Shown here: positions 1-8,327 of the stretch, one piece after another
Numbering within the stretch: position 1 is the first letter of the stretch
Layout: every line of letters starts with the position of its first letter
Assembly: GCA_947243795.1 (NCBI GenBank)
Contig: OX365943.1
Coordinates: 62,001 to 126,000 of the forward strand
Length of the DNA stretch: 64,000 nt
DNA from: Saccharomyces uvarum
Lineage: Eukaryota > Ascomycota > Saccharomycetes > Saccharomycetales > Saccharomycetaceae
Reading direction: 5' to 3'
Program-made: the position numbers and the translations under genes
The notes under the pieces: model-generated
What the model saw: the letters and a program-made list of their open reading frames with translations, nothing else
Databases searched by the model: none
What the model was told of the DNA's origin: nothing

Positions 1-141
1 TTTTACGTCAGCTTCCAGACCGGCACCACCACTGGAATCTGCTCCAGCAATGGATAATACGACTGGCAATTTTTCATTGCTGGCCAAAGAAAGGTATGGT
101 GGAGGCGTGTTGATGTTAATAGTATCTGTGGAATAGGTCAT
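1..141 (-). CDS. THI21: THI21 (YPL258C) 5' end, partial: hydroxymethylpyrimidine (phosphate) kinase
   Basis: Only the first 47 codons are in the window; the gene runs off the left edge. The reverse strand reads MTYSTDTININTPPPYLSLA and then a VLSIAGADSSGGAGLEAD segment, the glycine-rich N-terminal substrate and nucleotide-binding loop of the ThiD/Thi20 kinase family. These enzymes phosphorylate hydroxymethylpyrimidine and its monophosphate in thiamine synthesis; the S. cerevisiae members also carry a C-terminal TenA-like thiaminase domain, which lies outside this window. THI20, THI21 and THI22 are close paralogs. I choose THI21 because YPL258C sits at this position beside YPL257W and CLN2 in S. 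cerevisiae. Its promoter is the AT-rich stretch just to the right. Confidence 0.9.
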   Translation of the reverse strand, partial: MTYSTDTININTPPPYLSLASNEKLPVVLSIAGADSSGGAGLEADVK

Positions 142-844
142 TGTGGAAAGACAGATGTCGTTCTTATATATAAATATATTTATTATTAACGAGATAATAT
201 TTAGGAGAACAATCGATGATACGAACAATGCGTACTATCTCTGACCTTGTATATTTTTTCTAGTGCTTTAAATATTAGGATATTTTCTCTTGGCAGATGG
301 GACAGCTCTAAGGGTTTCTCATATTTAATCGTTTATTAGAAAAGAGAAACTATACATATATGTATCACTAGATAAACACGAGGCCGAGAGGTAAAATGAA
401 GCATCAGGCTGCTGCCAAGATATTCCATGCATTTCCATTAGATTAACTTTCACAATAGTACATTGTGTATTTATGCAAATAAAGGAACGCATGCTGAATC
501 TAAAATAGGTACTAAAAACTCAAAATCACATTTTTTGTAAGCCAGAGGCAATTCATTTTATTTTAATTTCTTTTCAAATGTTCTCGAATACTCAAGCTCA
601 CCGGTAATACTTCGACAATAGTCTTATAATCAATTTTTGTGATTCCATTTTTGTTGATAATCAGTAGTTAGTTTTTAACACCAATCAAGAATAGAAGAGC
701 GTTTTCCTTATACTACATGAGAACGGTATATAAAAAAACGAGCCATTGGAGTTACGTATGACTAGTATAATAGCAAGTCTATGAATTTGCTGTAAACTCA
801 ACATAATGCTACATATCCCTTGCATATAAATCTCAATCTAAATT
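142..844. other. Intergenic region upstream of THI21, AT-rich
   Basis: There is no coding sequence here. The first 200 bases are AT-rich with TATA-like runs at 163-180 and presumably hold the THI21 promoter. I found no tRNA A/B-box pair, although in Saccharomyces such LTR-bearing gaps are often near tRNA genes. The segment from about 636 upward resembles the end of a delta LTR on the minus strand and is listed separately. Confidence 0.6.
636..840 (-). mobile_element. Possible second delta-type LTR remnant, opposite orientation
   Basis: Read on the minus strand, bases 636-720 resemble the last part of a Ty1/Ty2 delta LTR, including the ATCAACAAAAATGGAATC-like terminus at about 636-662. Similarity fades above 720, and the right limit of 840 is a guess set by the next LTR. 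It would be a truncated, very old copy belonging to the Ty1/copia (Pseudoviridae) class. No internal Ty coding sequence is attached. Confidence 0.35.
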
Positions 845-1176
845 CTCAATAAATAGCTCTTCAACTATCGTCCATTTGTTACTATTATATACGTGTTAAA
901 AACTTGACATAAATTACAAGACGAGTAAAACAAGATTCAAACTTTCGTCGAATTTAACGGAGCCTGAAGTGCAAGACTGATAATGTGATAGGATCGGCGA
1001 ACGACAATGTAGCCATAGTCCTAACTTACATTTCTAGCTAACGACCTGTTATCGAGCTTCGAGAGGCAATCTGTTGAGCTTTTGGAAATGGCCCGTAGAA
1101 CTTCTATTGTTTTCTGGAGTGAATTTGATGTACAGAGTCTAGATTTTTTCACCCCTTTCAACATGTATCTCAAAAG
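845..1176 (+). mobile_element. Degenerate solo delta LTR (Ty1/Ty2 family)
   Basis: About 332 bases, the normal delta length, align end to end by eye with the Ty1/Ty2 delta LTR. The clearest stretches are CAACTATC near the start, GCAAGACTGATAATGTGATA around 970-990 and AGAACTTCTATTGTTTTCT around 1097-1115, ending in a CTTTCAACA...TCTCAAAA terminus near 1160-1176. It is a solo LTR, the usual product of recombination between the two LTRs of a full element. The many differences from modern deltas mark it as old. It ends about 80 bases before the ATG of the broken YPL257W. Confidence 0.72.
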
Positions 1177-1257
1177 AACTAGGTCATACCACCTCAAAAT
1201 AGCGCTCTTTGCTAACTTATATAAGTAGCAATCTTTATAATAAGAATCACCGTTGTA

Positions 1258-1846
1258 ATGGCGGAAGAGAGTTGGGAAGCTATGTGTAATCTAGTGAAGT
1301 TTCTTCAATTAATTTGTGCCTTTTTCGTAGTATCTGTAGATGCTCTAGTACTTTATGATACCACTGCTCAGAGTGAATATGGCAATATTACACGCAATTA
1401 TCTTAATTGGAGCTACCAAGAGAGATACGCCTCGTGTCCCTTCACTTAAATAGCGATGGTTTTATTTATATTAAACCCAAAGGTAATTGGACTTTAGATT
1501 TGTCAAACTTTACTGACGAGTATCACCAGTGTACACATGTTGTGACCAGCCTGTTAATTACTTTACGCAACTCATTGATGGCATCTGGCCTCGGGCCAGA
1601 TGCGGATGGTGGCTCACAAGAATTTGCTGAGGTTAACATATCAGTTGAATTAGGGAGGCCATATCACCCACCACCATTTTCTACTATGAAAAGATCTGAT
1701 GTACTTGGCGTAACAGGTTTTGACAAAGGAAAATGTGCTGGTGAGGATTTCTATATTGAACACACGGAGTCAGGTGTAACAGGTTTCTAACAACCTTAGT
1801 AGTCATGGCTTTTATCAAACTAGTTAGTTCCGCTTCATCGTCTTGA
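1258..1846 (+). pseudogene. YPL257W-like gene, broken by two frame changes
   Basis: The first frame opens with an N-terminal hydrophobic stretch (LVKFLQLICAFFVVSVDA, about residues 13-30) that looks like a signal peptide, then LVLYDTT. It stops at 1446. The protein-like sequence continues from about 1430 in a second frame (SLHLNSDGFIYIKPKGNWTL, then LGRPYHPPPF) to a stop at 1788-1790. A third frame from 1784 encodes a hydrophobic tail, FLTTLVVMAFIKLVSSASSS, ending at 1844-1846. Both shifts are in the same direction. The whole span corresponds to about 195 residues, close to the 193 of S. cerevisiae YPL257W, an uncharacterised protein at this position. I infer a decaying host gene. Two base-call errors are possible, but every other gene in the window reads open. 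Confidence 0.7.
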
Positions 1847-2239
1847 TCGAATCCACGGGAAAGATCTAGCTGTTGGTTTTTTCTGACATATGTAACTCTT
1901 CTAGTTTGGTCCTTCATACGTGTTATATGTAGGTAACAAAGAAGAAACCGCGCTGAAACTTTAGTGGAAGGTTGTACTCCACGATCATTGCCATACTTGC
2001 ATTAGTCTGCTTTGGCAAGACCGCCGCTGCCTAATGGAAGATAAATATAGTAGAAACAAATGATTATGCAAAAGTTATAATATGTACGTCTCCGTTGTCA
2101 TTTTATAAAGAATAGTATAGATATCTATAATGAGAAGATATTTGGGTATAGTGAGCATGCAATTTCGTTTTTTTCCCTAGGATATTTCAAGGGCTTTTAT
2201 GTTCTTCAGAATTTGGTTTAAATGAATATTGTATCGAAG
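1847..2239. other. Intergenic region between YPL257W remnant and CLN2 3' end
   Basis: No gene is visible. The stretch is AT-rich and should contain the CLN2 3' UTR and poly(A) signals at its right end. A minus-strand open stretch across 1684-1917 has no recognisable protein features and is mostly a shadow of the YPL257W remnant. Confidence 0.6.
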
Positions 2240-3898
2240 TTAAACCATCTGTTTATTGCCCACACCAAAAGAAATTAAAGACGATGCACTGCTTGAATTA
2301 CCGCTATTTATAGTACCACTTGGTGAAGGAAACATCCCATGATTAATAAAGTTTGTCTTAGGTGGCCCGCCGTTGAGAAAATGCACTGTTGCTGGGATTC
2401 GATTTTCCTTATTAGACTCACTTACATTCAATAAGTCGATGTAATCATTAATTGCATTGTTATTGTTAGGGTTGGTCATATTTTCATAACTTCCTTGGTC
2501 GTGATTGCTATTGTTATTCGTTAGACTGTTTACGCTGACTGTGCTGCCGCATATACTGGCTGATTGTTGTTGACCAAATTGATACATGCTTGGCGTAATT
2601 GGTGATGATTGCTCCATATTTCTGCTAAAGACACTGTTATCCGATATCGAGCTCATGTTTCTCATTGGGGTGTGGCTTTGAGATGAATAAGTGGGTGATG
2701 GAATAGATGTTGTGTTGGAATTTTCAAAGGAACATGAAGGTGTTGATATGGTAAGTTTTCTTGATAGATTCAAATTGGATGCAATTTGTAGTTTTCTTTG
2801 TAGAGCCAATCGGTACCCTCTTACTTGATCAACAAAGGGTAAAACACCGCTGATCGTTTTGTAAACTTCCATCAGAGACTTGGGTACGGAAACGATGGCA
2901 TTCATTAAAATAGTCAAGATTTCTGCATTCTTGCTTTCGGCCGTCATTGGAGTCATTAGAAAGGGACCATGGTCTTGATTGGTGAATTGGTTGATAATCG
3001 AGAATATTCCGTGTGATACTTCGAAAAGTTCGAATTTGAGTAAATCGTACTGCCAGGCAGATACATCGATTAAGAATTTCTTTAAGTTAATCAACTTGAT
3101 CTTCAAATTCAGGTCTTCCTCTTCTTCTTCCTCCTGTTCCTCTTCGTTTTGGTAAGAGAGTCTTTCATCTACAGTGGCATCACTGTCTTGGGACAGCTGA
3201 GATTGACGTTTTTCGGACCATTGTTTGTTATAGCTCATTTGGTTTTCATAGAGTTCGTATTGCATTAAACAATTCTCATCAACATTCAAAACGTAATCGT
3301 TGATCATTGGCTCATAAACATTCCAATTCAAAGTGTCTAATATGTGTCTTTCCATTTGTAAGAACATTGATTCGTCAAATACCTGACCATCGCCACAGTA
3401 ATGAACTAACTCGGAAAGACGAGGTATACGGGCTCTTGGGTTGGGACCATAAAATCTTCCACCAGTGGGGATGACCACGTTGTTGATAATATGATTACAG
3501 CCGCCCCATGTTTTGGCAGCTAGCCAGAGGCAAGTGGCCACAACCAACTTGGCTTGATCTTGTAACACAATTCTTTTGGAGCAATAGCGATCGTATAATC
3601 TTACAGAGTGGAAAAAAATGCCATTGGTGACACGAGTCACAACAGACAACTCAAATAAGAAAGTGACGATTTTGGATCTTGTTTCGGCAGGATTCATTTC
3701 AGGTTGTTGATCTATAAGTTTTGGACTTGGCTTAAATTTGCAAGACTGTGCAATTACATTTGTAGAAATATCTTGATGATACTCTTGTAATGTTTCAAAA
3801 TGAGAGAGTAGCTCGGCATTGGATAGTTCGATTGGGTAGTACTCTGGTTTGGTATTGATGATGAGTCCCATACGGGATTTTAGATCAGCGTTGGTCAT
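2240..3898 (-). CDS. CLN2: CLN2 (YPL256C), G1 cyclin
   Basis: 552 residues (545 in S. cerevisiae). Cln2 binds and activates Cdc28/CDK1 in late G1 to promote budding, spindle-pole duplication and S-phase entry. The start is set at 3898 because [18 protein letters not shown] aligns residue for residue with the S. cerevisiae N-terminus; the frame stays open another 83 codons upstream. The cyclin box follows ([41 protein letters not shown]). An acidic Glu-rich patch lies mid-protein. The C-terminal third is rich in Pro, Ser, Thr and Asn with several SP/TP sites ([14 protein letters not shown]), the PEST-type region whose phosphorylation leads to SCF-Grr1 ubiquitination. The gene is divergent from BBP1, with SBF sites in the shared promoter. 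Confidence 0.97.
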   Translation of the reverse strand: MTNADLKSRMGLIINTKPEYYPIELSNAELLSHFETLQEYHQDISTNVIAQSCKFKPSPKLIDQQPEMNPAETRSKIVTFLFELSVVTRVTNGIFFHSVRLYDRYCSKRIVLQDQAKLVVATCLWLAAKTWGGCNHIINNVVIPTGGRFYGPNPRARIPRLSELVHYCGDGQVFDESMFLQMERHILDTLNWNVYEPMINDYVLNVDENCLMQYELYENQMSYNKQWSEKRQSQLSQDSDATVDERLSYQNEEEQEEEEEEDLNLKIKLINLKKFLIDVSAWQYDLLKFELFEVSHGIFSIINQFTNQDHGPFLMTPMTAESKNAEILTILMNAIVSVPKSLMEVYKTISGVLPFVDQVRGYRLALQRKLQIASNLNLSRKLTISTPSCSFENSNTTSIPSPTYSSQSHTPMRNMSSISDNSVFSRNMEQSSPITPSMYQFGQQQSASICGSTVSVNSLTNNNSNHDQGSYENMTNPNNNNAINDYIDLLNVSESNKENRIPATVHFLNGGPPKTNFINHGMFPSPSGTINSGNSSSASSLISFGVGNKQMV

Positions 3899-4436
3899 GT
3901 TCAACAGTAGAATGTAAGGAGTGGAAAAGAAAAGGGTGTCTTTTGTATGCAAATAATGATGCGGTTGAGCGAATGGATTGCTAGCTATAGAATTTAGCAA
4001 TGATGTATATAGAAGAGAAACTAGCGATGGAAGTAAAAGAAAATATAATAGAATAAAATAAAAATGTCTTTGCTGTTTCTGCTTGGAGTGTCGAAGAAAG
4101 TACAGTAATGCAAGAGGGACACAATGGTTTGAAGAACCAATTGCCATTTTTTTATATATGAAATAGATAGCAAGCTAACGAAAGATAACCAGCGTAAGAC
4201 TGCGTGTGATACGCAAAAATAGAAGGCAGATCTGCGTCGCACAGGATTTTTTTTTTGGTTCTGCTTCCAGTAGGGCTGCCACATCAACTTTTCGCAGATG
4301 AGGTTCTCAAAAGGGGCCAAAAAATGTTTCAGTTGGTGTTCTTTTGGGGATTTCTAACAGTTATACTTAACAAACTACGCCAAATGCACATCTTCACAAG
4401 GCATCCGCATACGGCAAAGTAACGGTTTTTGGCGCG

Positions 4437-4512
4437 TTTCGTGACTTGAACACGCTGTTTTGAGGTTCAACGGGACGAATTTCGCGGGTTTTCCGTTGCA
4501 ACAACTTTCGCG
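4437..4512 (-). promoter_or_regulatory. Cluster of SBF (Swi4/Swi6) sites, CLN2 upstream activating region
   Basis: Three SCB-type motifs lie within 76 bases: TTTCGTG at 4437-4443 (CACGAAA on the CLN2 strand), and TTTCGCG at 4480-4486 and 4506-4512 (CGCGAAA). They are about 540-615 bases upstream of the CLN2 ATG, the distance range of the known SBF-dependent UAS of S. cerevisiae CLN2. SBF drives the late-G1 burst of CLN2 transcription. The same gap also serves BBP1. Confidence 0.75.
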
Positions 4513-5020
4513 TGGATTTCTCCTTTTGGAAAGGCAGGGCCGGGTAAAGAAGTGCGCGGGTTGGAAAAGGGCAGTATAGGTCCATGTAATATCCCATAAT
4601 AGCAGCGGTGGTCTGGATTGGCTGCCACTGCCAAGGGACGAGCTCGAGCGCATGCGAAAGGAGGAAGATTACTGGCAAGAGAAAACGGGCATTGTTTTAA
4701 AGGGTCTCTTGGCCGAAGTGAGGACAGAAATGGGTACCGCAGAACAACCCAGGTAGTTGTGCAAATTCATCCTAAAGTTTGTATGGGAGAAACGGGGGTT
4801 TGAAAATGGAGGCCTATATGAATTTCCTCGCTGAGTGTGCTGCGCTGCTCTTGTTAAATGCTGTGAATAATTTCTGACGCGATTTGGGTTTTGTGTCGCT
4901 CGGTGAAAATCACGAAAAAATTGACATCTTGAGAACTAAAGGAAGGTTTAAGACAAAGAGATCAAAACAAAGAACGAGCCCAATTGTCGAAGAGAGATAC
5001 GGGCGAATGGCTGCTGAACA
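4513..5020. other. BBP1-proximal half of the CLN2-BBP1 divergent promoter
   Basis: No supported gene. An ACGCGA half-MCB-like sequence occurs near 4877, and A-rich sequence precedes the BBP1 ATG. Short open frames on both strands in 4375-4803 overlap each other and show no conserved features. Confidence 0.5.
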
Positions 5021-6277
5021 ATGAACCAGGAAGATAATACAGGAGGAGGAGGCATCTTTGGCCTTTTCAAATGGACCAAAGATGCGTTGTTTGGTACAAA
5101 TATATCACCATCGATGAAATATAAAGGCCAACCAGAACGAAGAGATCGGTCTCGATACGCTCAGGACGATACGAATTTCGGGATAAACTTGGGAAACAGC
5201 TCCAGTAAAAGGAGCGCGAACCTGTCTAGATCGAATTCTTGGACCGGGTTGGAGTCCACGTTTCAGAGGAAATACGACTTGCTACCGGAATACAACGAGA
5301 CTGGCGTTGGCTCAATTGACAATAACAATGATTACAACAGAGATAGAGTACGATATTTACGAAGCCCTGCTCCGGTGGTACCGAGAGAACCCCTTCATAA
5401 TGAGCCAACAGATACGTTTGGTCGTAGATTGCACACGAAAAGGAGGCCCATAAATGAGTTTTCCAATTCTCAGATACCCTTTATGCCACCTCAAGGAAAT
5501 GATCCTTTAATCTCAAAACTGTTCCAGAAAGACGAAGTTGATGAAGCGAGAAAATCGCCTTACAAGTTATCGGTTAGGGATATTCCAGGCAAATTTCCAT
5601 CCCCCTTAAAGAAGCTTGATGAGATAGACGACTACCATGAACAAGATGAATATCTCCGTCAGAAAAATAAAGAGTGTAAAAAGGCATATTTTGAACTGTT
5701 TGCTCAAATGGATTTGAATAATAGAGACTTGGATGATTTGTGTGAAGATGTCAAAGAGCAGCATGAACAATTTCACCGCGATGAACAAACTTACAAGCAA
5801 GCCTATAAGGAAATGAGAGCAGAGTTAGTCAATGAGTTGAAAAAATCCAAAACACTTTTTGAAAATTATTACTCATTGGGTCAGAAGTATAGGAGTTTGA
5901 AAACGGTACTTGATCAAACAATCAGTCATGAGGCTGAATTGGCCACTACTAGGGAACGACTGTACCAGGAGGAAGATCTAAAGAATTTTGAGGTCCAAGC
6001 TTTGAGGCAAAATCTATCTGACTTAGAGTTGAAATATACCAACTTGCAAATTGAAAAGGAAATGCAAAGAGACAATTATGAATCTGAAATACACGATTTG
6101 CTCTTACAACTGAGCCTTCGTAATAACGAGAGAAAAGATACATCTGCTGGTTCAAACATTTTTTCAACCGTCCAATACGAAAGAACTCCATTCCACAATG
6201 ACAATAACAACAGTTATGATTCTAGTTCATGGGACACTGATTATTTGAAAAATCTAGACGGTTTTAAAGACCACTGA
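5021..6277 (+). CDS. BBP1: BBP1 (YPL255W), spindle pole body duplication protein
   Basis: 418 residues. Bbp1 helps insert the new spindle pole body into the nuclear envelope, with Mps2, Ndc1 and Nbp1, and also contacts Spc29 and the half-bridge protein Kar1. The start [20 protein letters not shown] matches the S. cerevisiae protein; its amphipathic and aromatic character fits membrane association. The N-terminal half is polar, basic and probably disordered. From about residue 205 to 370 the sequence is heptad-rich and strongly charged ([51 protein letters not shown]), a long coiled coil. The tail is Asn/Ser-rich. It is divergent from CLN2, fitting cell-cycle use. Confidence 0.95.
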   Translation: MNQEDNTGGGGIFGLFKWTKDALFGTNISPSMKYKGQPERRDRSRYAQDDTNFGINLGNSSSKRSANLSRSNSWTGLESTFQRKYDLLPEYNETGVGSIDNNNDYNRDRVRYLRSPAPVVPREPLHNEPTDTFGRRLHTKRRPINEFSNSQIPFMPPQGNDPLISKLFQKDEVDEARKSPYKLSVRDIPGKFPSPLKKLDEIDDYHEQDEYLRQKNKECKKAYFELFAQMDLNNRDLDDLCEDVKEQHEQFHRDEQTYKQAYKEMRAELVNELKKSKTLFENYYSLGQKYRSLKTVLDQTISHEAELATTRERLYQEEDLKNFEVQALRQNLSDLELKYTNLQIEKEMQRDNYESEIHDLLLQLSLRNNERKDTSAGSNIFSTVQYERTPFHNDNNNSYDSSSWDTDYLKNLDGFKDH

Positions 6278-6758
6278 AAACAAAATATTGACACCCTTTC
6301 CTTCACTGTAACATTAAAAATACGCCATGATGATAAAACTAACGAACTAATTATATAAGTACATATAAATATAATAAGAGAGATATTCTTTATTATCATC
6401 ACGCGACACGAGCTGTATTTTGGCCATTTTTTTTCTTCATTTTCCAAGTTTCAATTCTGAACAAAAAGCTGTAATTTAAAGCTATGAATATGCATAAATC
6501 TATCAAATTGAAGAAGATAATTAAGGGTAGAAACACGAACAACGTCGAATTGCCTTTGTTTACTTGTGCCTTGAATCCCTAATTTACGGCAGGCCTATTA
6601 CGAGATTGTTCGTCTTTTCATTTGCTCCTTCGTTCTTCACTATTGGAAAGGCTCATTGACTCGCACGTGACTTTTTTCTTCAAAACAATTTCAAAAGATA
6701 ACATTGGTAAATAACAATATAAAGAGAATACGATAGCGGGTTTGGTTTTTCTTTTATC
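6278..6758. other. BBP1 3' UTR and HFI1 promoter
   Basis: AT-rich intergenic sequence between two plus-strand genes. The left part (TATATAAGTACATATAAATA, about 6352-6371) suits a yeast 3'-end efficiency element. The right part holds a CACGTG box described separately. Nothing else is recognised. Confidence 0.6.
6664..6669. promoter_or_regulatory. CACGTG E-box upstream of HFI1
   Basis: CACGTGAC lies about 95 bases before the HFI1 ATG. CACGTG is the core bound by Cbf1 (preferring RTCACRTG) and Pho4. The flanking AC suggests Cbf1. This is a motif match only. Confidence 0.45.
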
Positions 6759-8222
6759 ATGTCATCCATTCAATCGCCACCAGCGAAATCTCTACAACCA
6801 ACTTATTCAGGCGCTTCACCAGGTTCCAATGGCGGATATATGAAACCAGGCTTAATTGATAGTCCTGCAGTTAGTAATCAGCATATAGAGTCGAACAACG
6901 ACAACAATGATAGCATTGAGCCTCATGGGCAAAATCAAAGAATTGATTTGGGTGCCATGATCGAAGAATTGACCTCACTGTTGGGTAAAGAAAACTGGAC
7001 TAAGTACGCTCAAATTATCAGTCTTTTCATTCTAGGGAAGCTATCTAGAAAGGAACTTTCTAATGAATTGGAACTGCTGTTCTCACCCAATCCCATTAAC
7101 CTGGAAAAATCTCATACAAGTCATCGCCATAGTTTGGTACGACTTCATAACCAACTATTATTAGGAATCTTTGCTAATTCATTACGTGAAAATCCTCTCG
7201 GCAGAAACGGTAATGAGAGTGCATGGGGATTCAGCAATGGTAGCAATAACCAAAATAGTAAACTGAAAAGAGTCAATAAGCATAATTCTCAAATTGAAGT
7301 ATATAAGAAAATCGTCATGTCATTACCTATAAACGATCGAAATAGACTAAAGTTGATTACCAAAGAAGCTGGTAAAAGAGGCTTCATTTTTTGCTCTGTT
7401 TTCCAAGCCAGATTGAATAATATACCCAAGATTCCTATAGTAACGAATCCAGAAAGTTTGAAACGTGTTAAAAATAACAACTTAAAAACGCCGTTAGAGT
7501 GGTCACAAGATATAATGAATGGATTCAATGTTCCCTTGGCAAGCGAAAGTTATTCTTTGCCAGATACAGATTCGTTTTATCTAAGGATGGTTGGTATAGC
7601 AAGAGAACATGGGTTAGTTGGTACAGTGGATACTCGTTGCGTGGAGCTTATATCATTGGCACTAGATCAATATCTCAAGAATATAATAGAATTCACTATT
7701 GATACAGTTCGTTATAGAAGGAAAAAATATTCAGATTATTATGACTTGAATGAAGGTGGGTTATATAAGTCGGTATCAGAAATGGCTGCCGATAAGCATA
7801 ATGCTAAAATTAGGCAAGCTAATGATCATAACGATGATGGTGATGATTATGATGAAGAAAATAACAATGACGATAGTTGTAGCAAGGCTGATATTGGCGA
7901 CATCTCAACGAGTAGTGTCACAATGGTCGGTGATGAAGCAGACGAGGAAACAAAAGAAAATAGAACGATATCACTAACCAATGAAGACGTACATGATTCG
8001 TTATCTATATTTCCAAATCTGGTAGAACCTTCAGGTCCTTACTATGCATTAACCAATTTAGGGTTGGTCAATGATGATGAACTAGTAGATGTTAAGAGCG
8101 GTATTGATGATTTGCCGGATTTCTTGGATGAAAAGCCTACTTTCACACCGTTGGATGAAAGAAATGTTGGTACAAGACACGAATTAAATTGGTTAATCAA
8201 AGGGATTTTAACAGAAGATTGA
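6759..8222 (+). CDS. HFI1: HFI1/ADA1 (YPL254W), SAGA coactivator core subunit
   Basis: 487 residues (488 in S. cerevisiae). Hfi1/Ada1 is a structural subunit of the SAGA histone acetyltransferase complex and is also found in SLIK. A conserved block RIDLGAMIEELTSLLGKENW (about residues 60-80) begins the SAGA-Tad1 region, followed by LFILGKLSRKELSNELELLF. The histone-fold region, which pairs with Taf12, corresponds to the segment from about residue 270 (SFYLRMVGIAREHGLVGTVD, RCVELISLALDQYLKNIIEF). An acidic Asp/Asn-rich insert (about 360-400) is low complexity and probably disordered. The C-terminus DERNVGTRHELNWLIKGILT is highly conserved. Downstream VIK1 is convergent, 105 bases away. Confidence 0.97.
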   Translation: MSSIQSPPAKSLQPTYSGASPGSNGGYMKPGLIDSPAVSNQHIESNNDNNDSIEPHGQNQRIDLGAMIEELTSLLGKENWTKYAQIISLFILGKLSRKELSNELELLFSPNPINLEKSHTSHRHSLVRLHNQLLLGIFANSLRENPLGRNGNESAWGFSNGSNNQNSKLKRVNKHNSQIEVYKKIVMSLPINDRNRLKLITKEAGKRGFIFCSVFQARLNNIPKIPIVTNPESLKRVKNNNLKTPLEWSQDIMNGFNVPLASESYSLPDTDSFYLRMVGIAREHGLVGTVDTRCVELISLALDQYLKNIIEFTIDTVRYRRKKYSDYYDLNEGGLYKSVSEMAADKHNAKIRQANDHNDDGDDYDEENNNDDSCSKADIGDISTSSVTMVGDEADEETKENRTISLTNEDVHDSLSIFPNLVEPSGPYYALTNLGLVNDDELVDVKSGIDDLPDFLDEKPTFTPLDERNVGTRHELNWLIKGILTED

Positions 8223-8327
8223 TATATAGATGTGTGTATGCGATATGTTGTATTATTTATTAAAGATTATAAACTTTTTTTTTATATGTGCACATATATA
8301 TGAAAAAAGATGGTAGTGTTACCAGTT

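Noticed and set aside
142-844. tRNA gene near the LTR remains
   Set aside because: I searched by eye for A-box and GGTTCGA-type B-box pairs and found none.
1684-1917. 77-codon minus-strand frame over the end of the YPL257W remnant
   Set aside because: No conserved features; the plus-strand reading gives a better protein-like pattern with the right length.
4375-4803. Overlapping short frames on both strands in the CLN2-BBP1 gap
   Set aside because: They overlap one another and the SBF site cluster; no protein features.
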